The notes beneath the pieces were generated by a model. It had not been told where the DNA came from, searched no databases, and worked only from the letters and a program-made list of their open reading frames with translations. A stretch of 5,686 nucleotides of DNA, from contig CASBQJ010000310.1 in NCBI GenBank assembly GCA_949127705.1, forward strand, positions 1 to 5,686, read 5' to 3'. Of the stretch, positions 1-5,595 are shown in pieces. Each line of letters begins with the position of its first letter. The first letter of the stretch is position 1. Source of the stretch: Synechococcales cyanobacterium PMM_0085. Lineage in GTDB: Bacteria > Cyanobacteriota > Cyanobacteriia > Elainellales > Elainellaceae. The translations under genes were made by a program, and so were the position numbers.

Positions 1-2
1 CC

Positions 3-401
3 GCGCTCAATCGTGATCTCTATATCCAGGGTTTAAACGAGCGCGAAATGGCGGGTGTTTCGACCATCAGCTTTTTCCCCAACTTTGCTTGGATTATCTC
101 TGCCACCTGTGCCATTATCTATCTGATTGATCCGCAGGGTCCCAAGCGCACTCGGATTCGCTGGGATTGGCTAGTACCCAATACTGAGGCCGCAATGTCT
201 GCGGAAAACCTGGAACCGCTGATTGAGTTCTTTGACACTATTCAAAAAGAAGATCTAGATTTGCTGCCTGCGGTGCAAACCCGGATCCAATCGATGGGCT
301 ACCGGCAGGGGCGGCTTTCCCCCACCCGCGAGGTCGGAACGCATCTGTTCCAAGAGCTAATTATGCACGCGATCGCCACTCCAGCGAGGTCTGAACTCTA
401 G
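3..401 (+). CDS. Rieske non-heme iron oxygenase alpha subunit, C-terminal part (5' end outside window)
   Basis: The frame is open from base 3 to the TAG at 399-401 and continues off the left edge, so about 132 C-terminal residues are visible. They align without large gaps to the C-terminus of the complete Rieske oxygenase at 1266-2483. By hand count about 66 of 115 aligned residues are identical, including the blocks PNFAWI, RTRIRW, WLVPNT, SPxREVG and FQEL. This is the end of the helix-grip catalytic domain. The Asp encoded at 252-254, in QKEDLDLLP, aligns with the carboxylate ligand of the mononuclear iron, so that ligand is kept. The Rieske cluster and the two His ligands would lie outside the window. 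By family the enzyme would use O2 and electrons from a reductase to hydroxylate or N/O-dealkylate a small molecule in the cytoplasm. Nothing suggests a pseudogene; the truncation is the window edge. An internal ATG at 48 is not the real start, because homology begins before it. The stop overlaps the GTG of the next gene. Family is sure, substrate unknown. Confidence 0.9.
   Translation, partial: ALNRDLYIQGLNEREMAGVSTISFFPNFAWIISATCAIIYLIDPQGPKRTRIRWDWLVPNTEAAMSAENLEPLIEFFDTIQKEDLDLLPAVQTRIQSMGYRQGRLSPTREVGTHLFQELIMHAIATPARSEL
369..376. repeat. HIP1 octamer GCGATCGC, first of eight copies
   Basis: Copies of this palindrome start at 369, 557, 1269, 1561, 2996, 3760, 4008 and 5653. Seven lie wholly inside confident genes and the eighth in the partial frame at the right edge; one directly follows the start codon of the complete Rieske gene. 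Such density is a known signature of many cyanobacterial genomes, and it is the main basis for the taxonomic guess. Confidence 0.95.
386..389 (+). promoter_or_regulatory. Ribosome binding site for the GTG start at 401
   Basis: GAGG lies 11 bases upstream of the GTG at 401, inside the last codons of the upstream oxygenase gene. It supports GTG as the start. The ATG at 408 is out of frame, and the next in-frame start-like codons (GTG 425, TTG 428) would trim the N-terminus only slightly. Confidence 0.4.
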
Positions 402-1177
402 TGACTCATGCCAATCCATCACCGGTGTTGTGGGACGAACTCACCTGGGAGCAAATTACAGATCTAAGAGCTGGCGGCATGGATATGGTAATTTTGCCAG
501 TAGGTGCCACCGAGCAACATGCGCTGCATTTGCCCGTGGGAGTCGATACCTTTTCGGCGATCGCCGTAGCCCATGGCGTCTCTGCCCAAACTGGGATTCC
601 GGTACTGCCCGCGCTGCCCTACGGCTGTTCCCTCGGGCATTCTAAAAAATGGGCAGGGACAATTTCTCTGCGTCCAGAAACCCTATCTGCTCTAGTTTTA
701 GAAATTGCAGAATGGGTGTGTAGCGCTGGCTTTAGCCGAATTTTGTTGTTAAATGGCCATGTCACCAATTGGGCACCGTTGCGCTGCGGCCTAGAAAACG
801 TGCGCCACCGCTACCCCGACCTGCGAATTGGATTGCGATCGATTTGGGAAATCTCGCCTCAAGTCCACGAGTTCTACCATCACGATGCGGCTAATTTTCA
901 TGCCAACTGTGCCGAAACGTCGGTGATGCTGGCGCTGCGGCCTGACTTGGTGCAGCTAGATAAAGCGGTGGATGAACCCGATCGCTCGGCGGGCTGCTTT
1001 TTTGCCTACACCGTCAACAAAGAGAGTGTGCATGGGGGAGTAGGCGCTCCTAGCAAAGCTGATTTGAGTTTTGGTCAAGAAATCTTGGCAACCTGCATTG
1101 CAGAATTGAGCCTGCAATTAAAACGAGCGCTAGTAGAGGGCACACCGTTAGAGGAGATGCCGCCAAGCTTACCCTGA
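401..1177 (+). CDS. Creatininase-family metal-dependent amidohydrolase
   Basis: 258 residues, the usual length for the creatininase/MftE/FAPy-deformylase fold. The family blocks are clear. Residues 32-50 (LPVGATEQHALHLP, then GVDT) supply the metal ligands Glu38, His40 and Asp49. KWAGTISL at 83-90 matches the usual GTISL segment. NGHVTN at 118-123 supplies His120. HANCAETS at 167-174 supplies Glu172. No signal peptide or membrane segment is visible, so it should be cytoplasmic. Members use two divalent metals (Zn, Mn or Fe) to hydrolyse cyclic amides, formamides or peptide-like C-N bonds. True creatininase has NGHYEN, whose Glu is a metal ligand; Thr122 sits there in this protein, so creatinine is unlikely to be the substrate. 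The GTG start shares one base with the upstream TAG (TAGTG), implying translational coupling to the Rieske gene. Placement between two Rieske paralogs suggests it acts on a substrate or product of theirs. That role is inferred; the family is secure. Confidence 0.92.
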   Translation: MTHANPSPVLWDELTWEQITDLRAGGMDMVILPVGATEQHALHLPVGVDTFSAIAVAHGVSAQTGIPVLPALPYGCSLGHSKKWAGTISLRPETLSALVLEIAEWVCSAGFSRILLLNGHVTNWAPLRCGLENVRHRYPDLRIGLRSIWEISPQVHEFYHHDAANFHANCAETSVMLALRPDLVQLDKAVDEPDRSAGCFFAYTVNKESVHGGVGAPSKADLSFGQEILATCIAELSLQLKRALVEGTPLEEMPPSLP

Positions 1178-1215
1178 CGGGGTGGGCAGTGTCTACCCTC
1201 CGTTTGGAGCATGAC

Positions 1216-1239
1216 CCGCTAATTAATCCGCTAATTAAT
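1216..1239. repeat. Perfect 12-bp tandem repeat (CCGCTAATTAAT x2)
   Basis: Two identical, directly adjacent copies occupy 1216-1227 and 1228-1239. The repeat ends 26 bases before the ATG of the second Rieske gene. The second copy runs into TTAATCG (1235-1241), which recurs at 1244-1250, giving a partial third element nine bases on. Each unit contains the palindromic core ATTAAT. The repeat itself is plainly visible; a role in transcription control is inferred from its position. Confidence 0.85.
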
Positions 1240-1253
1240 CGTGTTAATCGACC

Positions 1254-1257
1254 GGAG
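1254..1257 (+). promoter_or_regulatory. Ribosome binding site (GGAG) for the gene at 1266
   Basis: GGAG is separated by eight bases from the ATG at 1266, a standard Shine-Dalgarno spacing. It fixes the start of the second Rieske gene and is the clearest such site in the window. Confidence 0.7.
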
Positions 1258-1265
1258 TAACTGAA

Positions 1266-2483
1266 ATGGCGATCGCAGACAGCATCTCGAAAATTAATCA
1301 TCCTAAATCTGATCACGTCGGCATTCTAGAGTCTATTCAAGATGCCAATCTGGCTAACTATCTCAAAACATGGCAACCCATGTCCTACAAGCGGGCTAAA
1401 TCCTTTCCGTCGTTCATGTACACCTCTGAAGCCGTGTACCAACTGGAACGACAGCTATTTTTTAGCAAAACCTGGATTTATGTGGGCCATCTTAGCCAAC
1501 TGAGCGGTGCCAATTCCTATTTCACCACCAGCATCGCCGAAATTCCACTGCTGATTGTGAGCGATCGCCAGGGAGTATTACGCGCGTTCCACAATGTCTG
1601 TCCGCATCGGGCAGCACCTGTGGCCATTGGCAGCGGTGACTGTAATCGGTTCATTTGTCCATACCATGCCTGGACGTTTGATCTAGAAGGCAATCTGCGA
1701 GGAATTCCCAACTTCGAAGACTATGAGGATTTTAATCCGGCTGATCACAACCTAACAGCCGTCCATGTAGAAAGCTGGGGTCCATTTATTTTTGTCAACA
1801 TGGCGGCGGAGTGCGAACCATTTGAGGCTCAATTGCATGAACTACCCGCCCTGTTTGACGGCTATCAGGCCAGCGAATGGAAACGAGTTCATTACATTGA
1901 CTACTACACAGACACCAATTGGAAACTGTATGTTGAAAACAATGCCGAAAACTATCACGAGCCAATCGTGCATAAATCCAGCTACAGTACAAACGAGGTG
2001 TCGTGGAACAATAGCTACGATTTGATTCGATGTGAAGCTCGCCACTATTACTATCTACAGCAAACCCCCCATCCCAAAGATAGTGATGGCAACAATGGAT
2101 TTAAGCCAGAGCTAATTCAGGCAGGATTGTCAGAACGGCTGATGGAAAGCTCTTCGATTATGAGCTTCTGGCCAAATTTTGCCTGGATTGCCTGCCCTGA
2201 GAGCATTATCGTTTACACCATCGATCCACAGTCAGCCTCACGAACGCGGATTCGCTGGGAATGGCTGGTTCCCAATACCGCCGCCGCCCAGTCTCCCGAG
2301 AACTTAGAGCGGCTGATTACCTTGTATGATCGCGTGCAGCAAGAAGATATGGAGTTGCTGCCGCTGGTGCAAAAAGGGGTGGAATCACCGGGCTATGTAG
2401 CTGGGCCGTTTTCTCCTAGCCGTGAGGTCGGGGTGCATCGGTTCCAAGAACTCCTAATGGAGCACCTATCGGGTCGGCGGTAG
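1266..2483 (+). CDS. Rieske non-heme iron oxygenase, alpha subunit (complete)
   Basis: 405 residues, typical for an alpha subunit of the Rieske ring-hydroxylating/N-demethylating oxygenase superfamily. The N-terminal Rieske domain has Cys112-Pro-His114 and Cys131-Pro-Tyr-His134 (C-x-H-x16-C-x2-H), which bind the [2Fe-2S] cluster. The catalytic domain carries NWKLYVENNAENYHEPIVH at 218-236, with iron ligands His231 and His236, and the third ligand Asp361 in QQEDMELLP. The residue expected to bridge the two metal sites is Glu228 rather than the usual Asp, as described for carnitine oxygenase CntA and relatives acting on quaternary amines. By family it receives electrons from a separate reductase or ferredoxin and uses O2 for hydroxylation or dealkylation; neither partner, nor a beta subunit, is seen here. 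It is a paralog of the truncated gene at the left edge. The start is supported by GGAG eight bases upstream. Annotation as an aromatic dioxygenase would go beyond the evidence: an amine or other aliphatic substrate is at least as likely. Confidence 0.95.
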   Translation: MAIADSISKINHPKSDHVGILESIQDANLANYLKTWQPMSYKRAKSFPSFMYTSEAVYQLERQLFFSKTWIYVGHLSQLSGANSYFTTSIAEIPLLIVSDRQGVLRAFHNVCPHRAAPVAIGSGDCNRFICPYHAWTFDLEGNLRGIPNFEDYEDFNPADHNLTAVHVESWGPFIFVNMAAECEPFEAQLHELPALFDGYQASEWKRVHYIDYYTDTNWKLYVENNAENYHEPIVHKSSYSTNEVSWNNSYDLIRCEARHYYYLQQTPHPKDSDGNNGFKPELIQAGLSERLMESSSIMSFWPNFAWIACPESIIVYTIDPQSASRTRIRWEWLVPNTAAAQSPENLERLITLYDRVQQEDMELLPLVQKGVESPGYVAGPFSPSREVGVHRFQELLMEHLSGRR

Positions 2484-2492
2484 GGTTGCCGC

Positions 2493-2548
2493 AGCTTTCA
2501 CACTTTAGCTCACACACTTTAGCTTTCACACTTTAGCTTTCTTACTAC
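2493..2548. repeat. 14-bp tandem repeat, four units, directly upstream of the GlnT-like gene
   Basis: Units lie at 2493-2506 (AGCTTTCACACTTT), 2507-2520 (AGCTCACACACTTT, two changes), 2521-2534 (identical to the first) and 2535-2548 (AGCTTTCTTACTAC, four changes). They fill nearly the whole 67-base spacer between the Rieske stop and the ATG at 2551. The transcript here would be rich in U, C and A with few G, hence little structure, and there is no Shine-Dalgarno sequence. Possible roles are a binding array for a regulator, a translation-tuning leader, or simply a slippage-prone repeat; the sequence does not decide between them. Confidence 0.88.
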
Positions 2549-2550
2549 AG

Positions 2551-3912
2551 ATGTCTGAACTGCAAACGCCTGAACTCCAAGCGCTCAAACAATCCCTAGA
2601 AGATCAGGGCGTGAAATATGCCTTGGCCAGTTTTGTTGATATTCATGGGATGTGCAAAGCAAAAGCTGTGCCGCTGGCCCACATGGGGCAAATGATGGCT
2701 GGATCTGAGCTATTTACGGGAGCGGCACTGGATGGCGTGCCCCAAGATATTAGCGATGAAGAGGTGTCTGCCCACCCAGATCCAGATTCGGCCACTATTT
2801 TGCCTTGGAATCCGCAGATTGCTTGGTTTGCCAGTGACCTCTATTTGAAAGGTAAACCCTTTGATGCGTGCTGTCGCGGCATTCTCAAGCAGGTGCTGGC
2901 GCAGGCGGCGGCAATGGGCTTTACGTTTAATTTGGGAATTGAAACAGAATTTTTTATTCTCAAGGAAACCGAGGCTGGTCAAGTCGTGCCGGTCAGCGAT
3001 CGCGATATCTTAGCCAAACCCTGCTACGACGTTCAGGGGCTGTTAGACAACTACGCCTGGGTGAGTGAAATTGTCGAAGCCATGAATGGGCTAGGCTGGG
3101 ATGTCTATTCCTTTGACCATGAAGACGGCAACGGCCAGTTTGAAACAGATTTTGCCTATTGTGATGCCCTCAAAATGGCCGATCGGCTGACGTTTTTCCG
3201 GCTGATGGTGAAGGAAATTGCTAGAAAATATGGCTATTTTGCCACCTTTATGCCCAAACCCTTCGCCAACCGCACGGGCAGTGGCGCGCACTACAATATG
3301 TCGTTGGCAGACCTCCAGACCGGAGCAAATTTGTTTGAAGCATCGGATGATCCGCGCGGCTGTGGTCTATCTAAATTGGGCTATCAGTTTACTGCCGGGG
3401 TGCTCAAACATGCTCCGGCAATCTGCGCCGTCATTGCCCCGACGGTCAATAGCTACAAACGACTGGTGCCCAGAGGCAGCATGTCGGGCTTTACCTGGGC
3501 ACCTGTTTACATTTGCTATGGCGATAATAACCGGACGAATATGCTGCGGATTCCCCTAGGCGGTGGCCGAGTTGAGTGTCGCGCTGCCGATATCTCTAGC
3601 AACCTATACTTGGGTGCGGCGATGATTTTGGCAGCTGGCCTAGAGGGGATCAAAGAACAGCTCGATCCGGGTGAACCCCATACAGAGAACATGTACAACC
3701 ATTCTCTCGATCAGCTTGCAGCCATGGGTATTCAGTTTCTCCCCCGCAACTTAGGGGAAGCGATCGCCGCCTTCTCTACCGATCCGCTGAGTGAACAAGT
3801 CATGGGTTCGCTAATGTATCAAACCTATGTAGATTTTAAAACCCAAGAATGGCATGAGTATCACAATCATGTATCGGACTGGGAACTGCAACGGTATCTC
3901 AAATTCTTCTAG
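2551..3912 (+). CDS. glnT: GlnT-type (type III) glutamine synthetase or gamma-glutamylamide synthetase
   Basis: 453 residues with the complete glutamine synthetase architecture. The N-terminal beta-grasp domain includes SFVDIHGMCKAKAVP (27-41). The catalytic barrel carries metal-binding Glu131 and Glu133 in GIETEFFIL, and Glu191 and Glu198 in HEDGNGQFE. Further blocks are KPF (236-238), GSGAHYNMSL (243-252, with His247), NSYKRLVPR, and the Arg-rich segment NNRTNMLRIP through VECRAAD. Length and motifs fit the GlnT/gamma-glutamylmethylamide synthetase group, not the ~470-residue housekeeping GlnA or the ~700-residue GlnN. I see no NLYDLPPE-like adenylylation site. The reaction would be ATP-dependent condensation of glutamate with ammonia or, as in GmaS, methylamine or another amine. 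Neighbouring Rieske oxygenases favour an amine. The frame upstream of 2551 is open only to 2509 and has no ATG, GTG or TTG, so the start is fixed although no ribosome site is seen. The SDR gene follows after 11 bases. Fold is certain; amine specificity is inferred and the symbol is used in the family sense. Confidence 0.92.
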   Translation: MSELQTPELQALKQSLEDQGVKYALASFVDIHGMCKAKAVPLAHMGQMMAGSELFTGAALDGVPQDISDEEVSAHPDPDSATILPWNPQIAWFASDLYLKGKPFDACCRGILKQVLAQAAAMGFTFNLGIETEFFILKETEAGQVVPVSDRDILAKPCYDVQGLLDNYAWVSEIVEAMNGLGWDVYSFDHEDGNGQFETDFAYCDALKMADRLTFFRLMVKEIARKYGYFATFMPKPFANRTGSGAHYNMSLADLQTGANLFEASDDPRGCGLSKLGYQFTAGVLKHAPAICAVIAPTVNSYKRLVPRGSMSGFTWAPVYICYGDNNRTNMLRIPLGGGRVECRAADISSNLYLGAAMILAAGLEGIKEQLDPGEPHTENMYNHSLDQLAAMGIQFLPRNLGEAIAAFSTDPLSEQVMGSLMYQTYVDFKTQEWHEYHNHVSDWELQRYLKFF

Positions 3913-3923
3913 TTGCTATCCCT

Positions 3924-4658
3924 ATGGCTATTGCATTGATTACGGGTGGAAATTCTGGAATAGGTAAAGCTACGGCCATGCTGTTTGCCGAACGTGGCTA
4001 TCAGGTGGCGATCGCCGCTCGACGCCAACAGCCCCTAGACGCCGTCAAGCAGGCGATTCTCAGTGCCGGAGGACTGGCCATGGCCGTCACCGCCGATGTG
4101 TCTAGCTTGGTAGAGGTGAATCAAATGGTAGATGCGGTCACAACGGCCTGGGGGCCAATTGACATTCTGATTCATGCCGCAGGCATTGCCCACGAAGGGA
4201 CTATATTAGATACCAATGAGGCGCTGTGGGATGAAACGATTAATATCAACCTCAAAGGCACCTATCTGGTGAATCAAGCTGTGCTCAAACACATGGTTGA
4301 TCGCGGCCAAGGATCGATCGTGAATGTCGCCTCAGACGCGGGGCTTACAGGGGGACGAAACCTGGCGGCCTATTGTGCCTCTAAAGGTGGCGTTGTGCTG
4401 TTGACCAAAGCCATGGCGCTGGATCATGCCCGCCAAGGCGTGCGGATAAACGCCCTTTGCCCTGGCCCGGTAGATACTCCGATGACGGAGGAGATGTCAG
4501 AGGCAGAAATGGCCCATTGGAAGGCCATGTTGCCGATTCAACGCTTTGCTTCGGCGCTAGAAGTGGCAGAAGCGGCCTATTTTTTGGCACATGCCGAATA
4601 CGCAACGGGAAGCTGTTTATCTATTGATGGAGGGAATACCGCCGGTGGCTCAATCTAG
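3924..4658 (+). CDS. Classical short-chain dehydrogenase/reductase (SDR)
   Basis: 244 residues, the standard length of a classical SDR. The cofactor motif TGGNSGIG lies at 7-14; Arg33-Arg34 after the second beta strand suggest NADP(H), though this is not decisive. Asp58 in ADVS contacts adenine in relatives. The usual NNAG is HAAG (84-87). The catalytic tetrad is complete: Asn109, Ser137, Tyr150 and Lys154 (YCASK), with Ser and Tyr 13 residues apart. PGPVDTPM and the C-terminal SIDGGNT complete the fold. It is cytoplasmic and should interconvert an alcohol and a ketone or aldehyde. In this cluster it could oxidise a hydroxylated product of the Rieske enzymes, including a cis-diol, or reduce a released carbonyl; the sequence does not say which. 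It starts 11 bases after the GlnT-like gene with no clear ribosome site, suggesting co-transcription and coupling. Its end overlaps the permease gene. FabG-like fatty-acid function is possible but less likely in this context. Confidence 0.93.
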   Translation: MAIALITGGNSGIGKATAMLFAERGYQVAIAARRQQPLDAVKQAILSAGGLAMAVTADVSSLVEVNQMVDAVTTAWGPIDILIHAAGIAHEGTILDTNEALWDETININLKGTYLVNQAVLKHMVDRGQGSIVNVASDAGLTGGRNLAAYCASKGGVVLLTKAMALDHARQGVRINALCPGPVDTPMTEEMSEAEMAHWKAMLPIQRFASALEVAEAAYFLAHAEYATGSCLSIDGGNTAGGSI

Positions 4659-5505
4659 TCTAAATCAATCCAACCTTTTGGATGAATCTCGTCAATATCG
4701 CTATCTTCAGCCCTCTGTATTTTGGAATATTCGTCAGGCGTTTCCTCGCAAGCTAGGGCTGCTGATCGTGGTGGTTTCTTTAGCCGTGCCGCTACTGCTG
4801 TGGGCGGCTGTTAGCTATGCCGGACTGGTGCCGTCAATTTTCCTGCCTACGCCTACGGCAGTGCTGCAAGCCGGGTTCACTATGTTTACGCAAGATAATC
4901 TGCTCAACGATGTCTTCGTCAGCTGTGGCCGCGTCTTGGCAGGGTTTCTGGCAGCGGCATTGATTGGCGTCCCCATGGGAGTTGCCATGGGGACATTCGG
5001 CAGCATGAGTAGTCTTTTTGCCCCGTTCGTCGGCACGGTGCGATACATGCCCGTGACGGCATTTGTCCCGCTGATCATCATTTGGGTTGGGTTAGGCGAA
5101 GAAGCGAAGATCCTAATTGTGACGCTTGGCGTCGTTTTATATAACGCAATTATGGTGGCCGATGCGGTTAAATTCATTCCCAATGAAATGATCAACGTTG
5201 CCTATACGTTGGGTGCAAACCGCCGCGATGTGCTGTTCAAGGTAATTGTTCCTGCCATCTTTCCGAGTGTTTTAGATACGCTGCGCGTCAATATTTCTGG
5301 GGCATGGAATTACCTCGTGATTGCTGAACTGGTGGCAGCGCAGAGTGGTTTGGGCTTTAAGATTATCCAGGCGCAACGATTTCTCCAAACAGAAAAAGTT
5401 CTGTTCTGTATTGCAATTATCGGCCTGATTGGGTTAGTGATTGACTACAGTCTCAAATGGCTGTCTCAACGCTTGACCCCTTGGGCAGACCAGACTCGTC
5501 ATTAG
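4627..5505 (+). CDS. ABC transporter permease, NitT/TauT/SsuC class
   Basis: 292 residues from the ATG at 4627 (286 from the alternative GTG at 4645). After a polar N-terminus of about 40 residues come about six membrane segments, roughly at 44-65, 102-122, 130-155, 160-180, 215-238 and 258-279. FLPTP at 72-76 is the typical motif after the first segment. The cytoplasmic EAA-type loop is at 190-213 (NVAYTLGANRRDVLF through the IVPAIFP turn), where the ATPase docks. The class also shows in SGAWNYLVIAELVAA and the C-terminal DYSLKWLSQR. It would form an inner-membrane channel, probably as a dimer, with a periplasmic binding protein and an ATPase, neither of which is seen. Known members import nitrate, bicarbonate, taurine, alkanesulfonates or thiamine precursors, so the substrate cannot be read from this subunit. 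Overlap with the SDR gene ties it to the catabolic genes, suggesting it imports their substrate. An earlier ATG at 4591 would deepen the overlap and adds nothing family-like. Confidence 0.92.
   Translation: MEGIPPVAQSSLNQSNLLDESRQYRYLQPSVFWNIRQAFPRKLGLLIVVVSLAVPLLLWAAVSYAGLVPSIFLPTPTAVLQAGFTMFTQDNLLNDVFVSCGRVLAGFLAAALIGVPMGVAMGTFGSMSSLFAPFVGTVRYMPVTAFVPLIIIWVGLGEEAKILIVTLGVVLYNAIMVADAVKFIPNEMINVAYTLGANRRDVLFKVIVPAIFPSVLDTLRVNISGAWNYLVIAELVAAQSGLGFKIIQAQRFLQTEKVLFCIAIIGLIGLVIDYSLKWLSQRLTPWADQTRH
4629..4633 (+). promoter_or_regulatory. Possible ribosome binding site for a GTG start of the permease at 4645
   Basis: GGAGG here is followed, after 11 bases, by an in-frame GTG at 4645. That start would shorten the overlap with the SDR gene from 32 to 14 bases. 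The same bases encode the conserved DGG of the SDR C-terminus, so the match may be accidental. The ATG at 4627 has no such site. Confidence 0.35.
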
Positions 5506-5513
5506 AATTCTGA

Positions 5514-5528
5514 AGGCTTCTGAAGCCT
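5514..5528. repeat. Short palindrome after the permease gene
   Basis: AGGCTTC and GAAGCCT flank a single central T, giving a six-pair stem with a three-base loop if folded as RNA. It lies nine bases after the permease stop and overlaps a direct repeat of TTCTGAAG (5509-5516 and 5519-5526). No run of T follows, so it is not a standard intrinsic terminator. It may be a weak pause or RNA-end-protecting hairpin, or an operator for the frame starting at 5596. Confidence 0.5.
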
Positions 5529-5595
5529 AATGACCAAGCGCGTTTACAGCATCGGCGCTGCGATGCTTGCAATACACAATTGAGTAACAATTTAG

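Larger units (their letters stand above)
1178..1265 (+). promoter_or_regulatory. Spacer with possible control region before the second Rieske gene
   Basis: This 88-base spacer is the longest gap between the genes up to 2483. It begins with an imperfect hairpin (about 1177-1203: an ACGGGG-type arm pairing with CTCCGT through one G-T pair, followed by only three T). It then holds an AT-rich tandem repeat at 1216-1239 with a further TTAATCG at 1244-1250, and ends in a good ribosome binding site. TTAAT recurs at 1223, 1235 and 1244, as in an operator for a homeodomain-like or other AT-binding regulator. I could not fit a convincing -35/-10 pair, so an internal promoter is only possible. Confidence 0.3.

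Noticed and set aside
3..401. Treating the left-edge Rieske fragment as a pseudogene
   Set aside because: The frame is intact to the window edge, conserved residues are kept and a normal stop is present, so the missing part is simply outside the window.
430..645. 71-residue open frame inside the creatininase-family gene, same strand
   Set aside because: It lies in another frame of a gene with clear family motifs, and its translation looks like out-of-frame noise rich in Arg and Ala.
1177..1203. Imperfect hairpin right after the creatininase-family stop, considered as an intrinsic terminator
   Set aside because: The stem has a mismatch or bulge and a G-T pair, and only three T follow. It is mentioned within the spacer entry but not called a terminator.
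2493..2548. CRISPR-like array
   Set aside because: The units are 14 bp, directly adjacent and without spacers, so this is a simple tandem repeat.
3218..3559. 113-residue open frame within the GlnT-like gene
   Set aside because: Shifted frame over conserved glutamine synthetase blocks; composition does not resemble a protein family.
4815..5195. 126-residue open frame on the minus strand
   Set aside because: It is fully antisense to the permease gene, has no ribosome site or recognisable motif, and mirrors the hydrophobic codons of the + strand. The other minus-strand frames in the window fail for the same reason.
5543..5595. Promoter or NtcA site (GTA-N8-TAC) before the frame at 5596
   Set aside because: TTTACA at 5543 has no -10 element at proper distance, and the GTA at 5585 is followed at the required spacing by GAT, not TAC. 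No NtcA site was recognised in the other spacers either, though I could not scan exhaustively.
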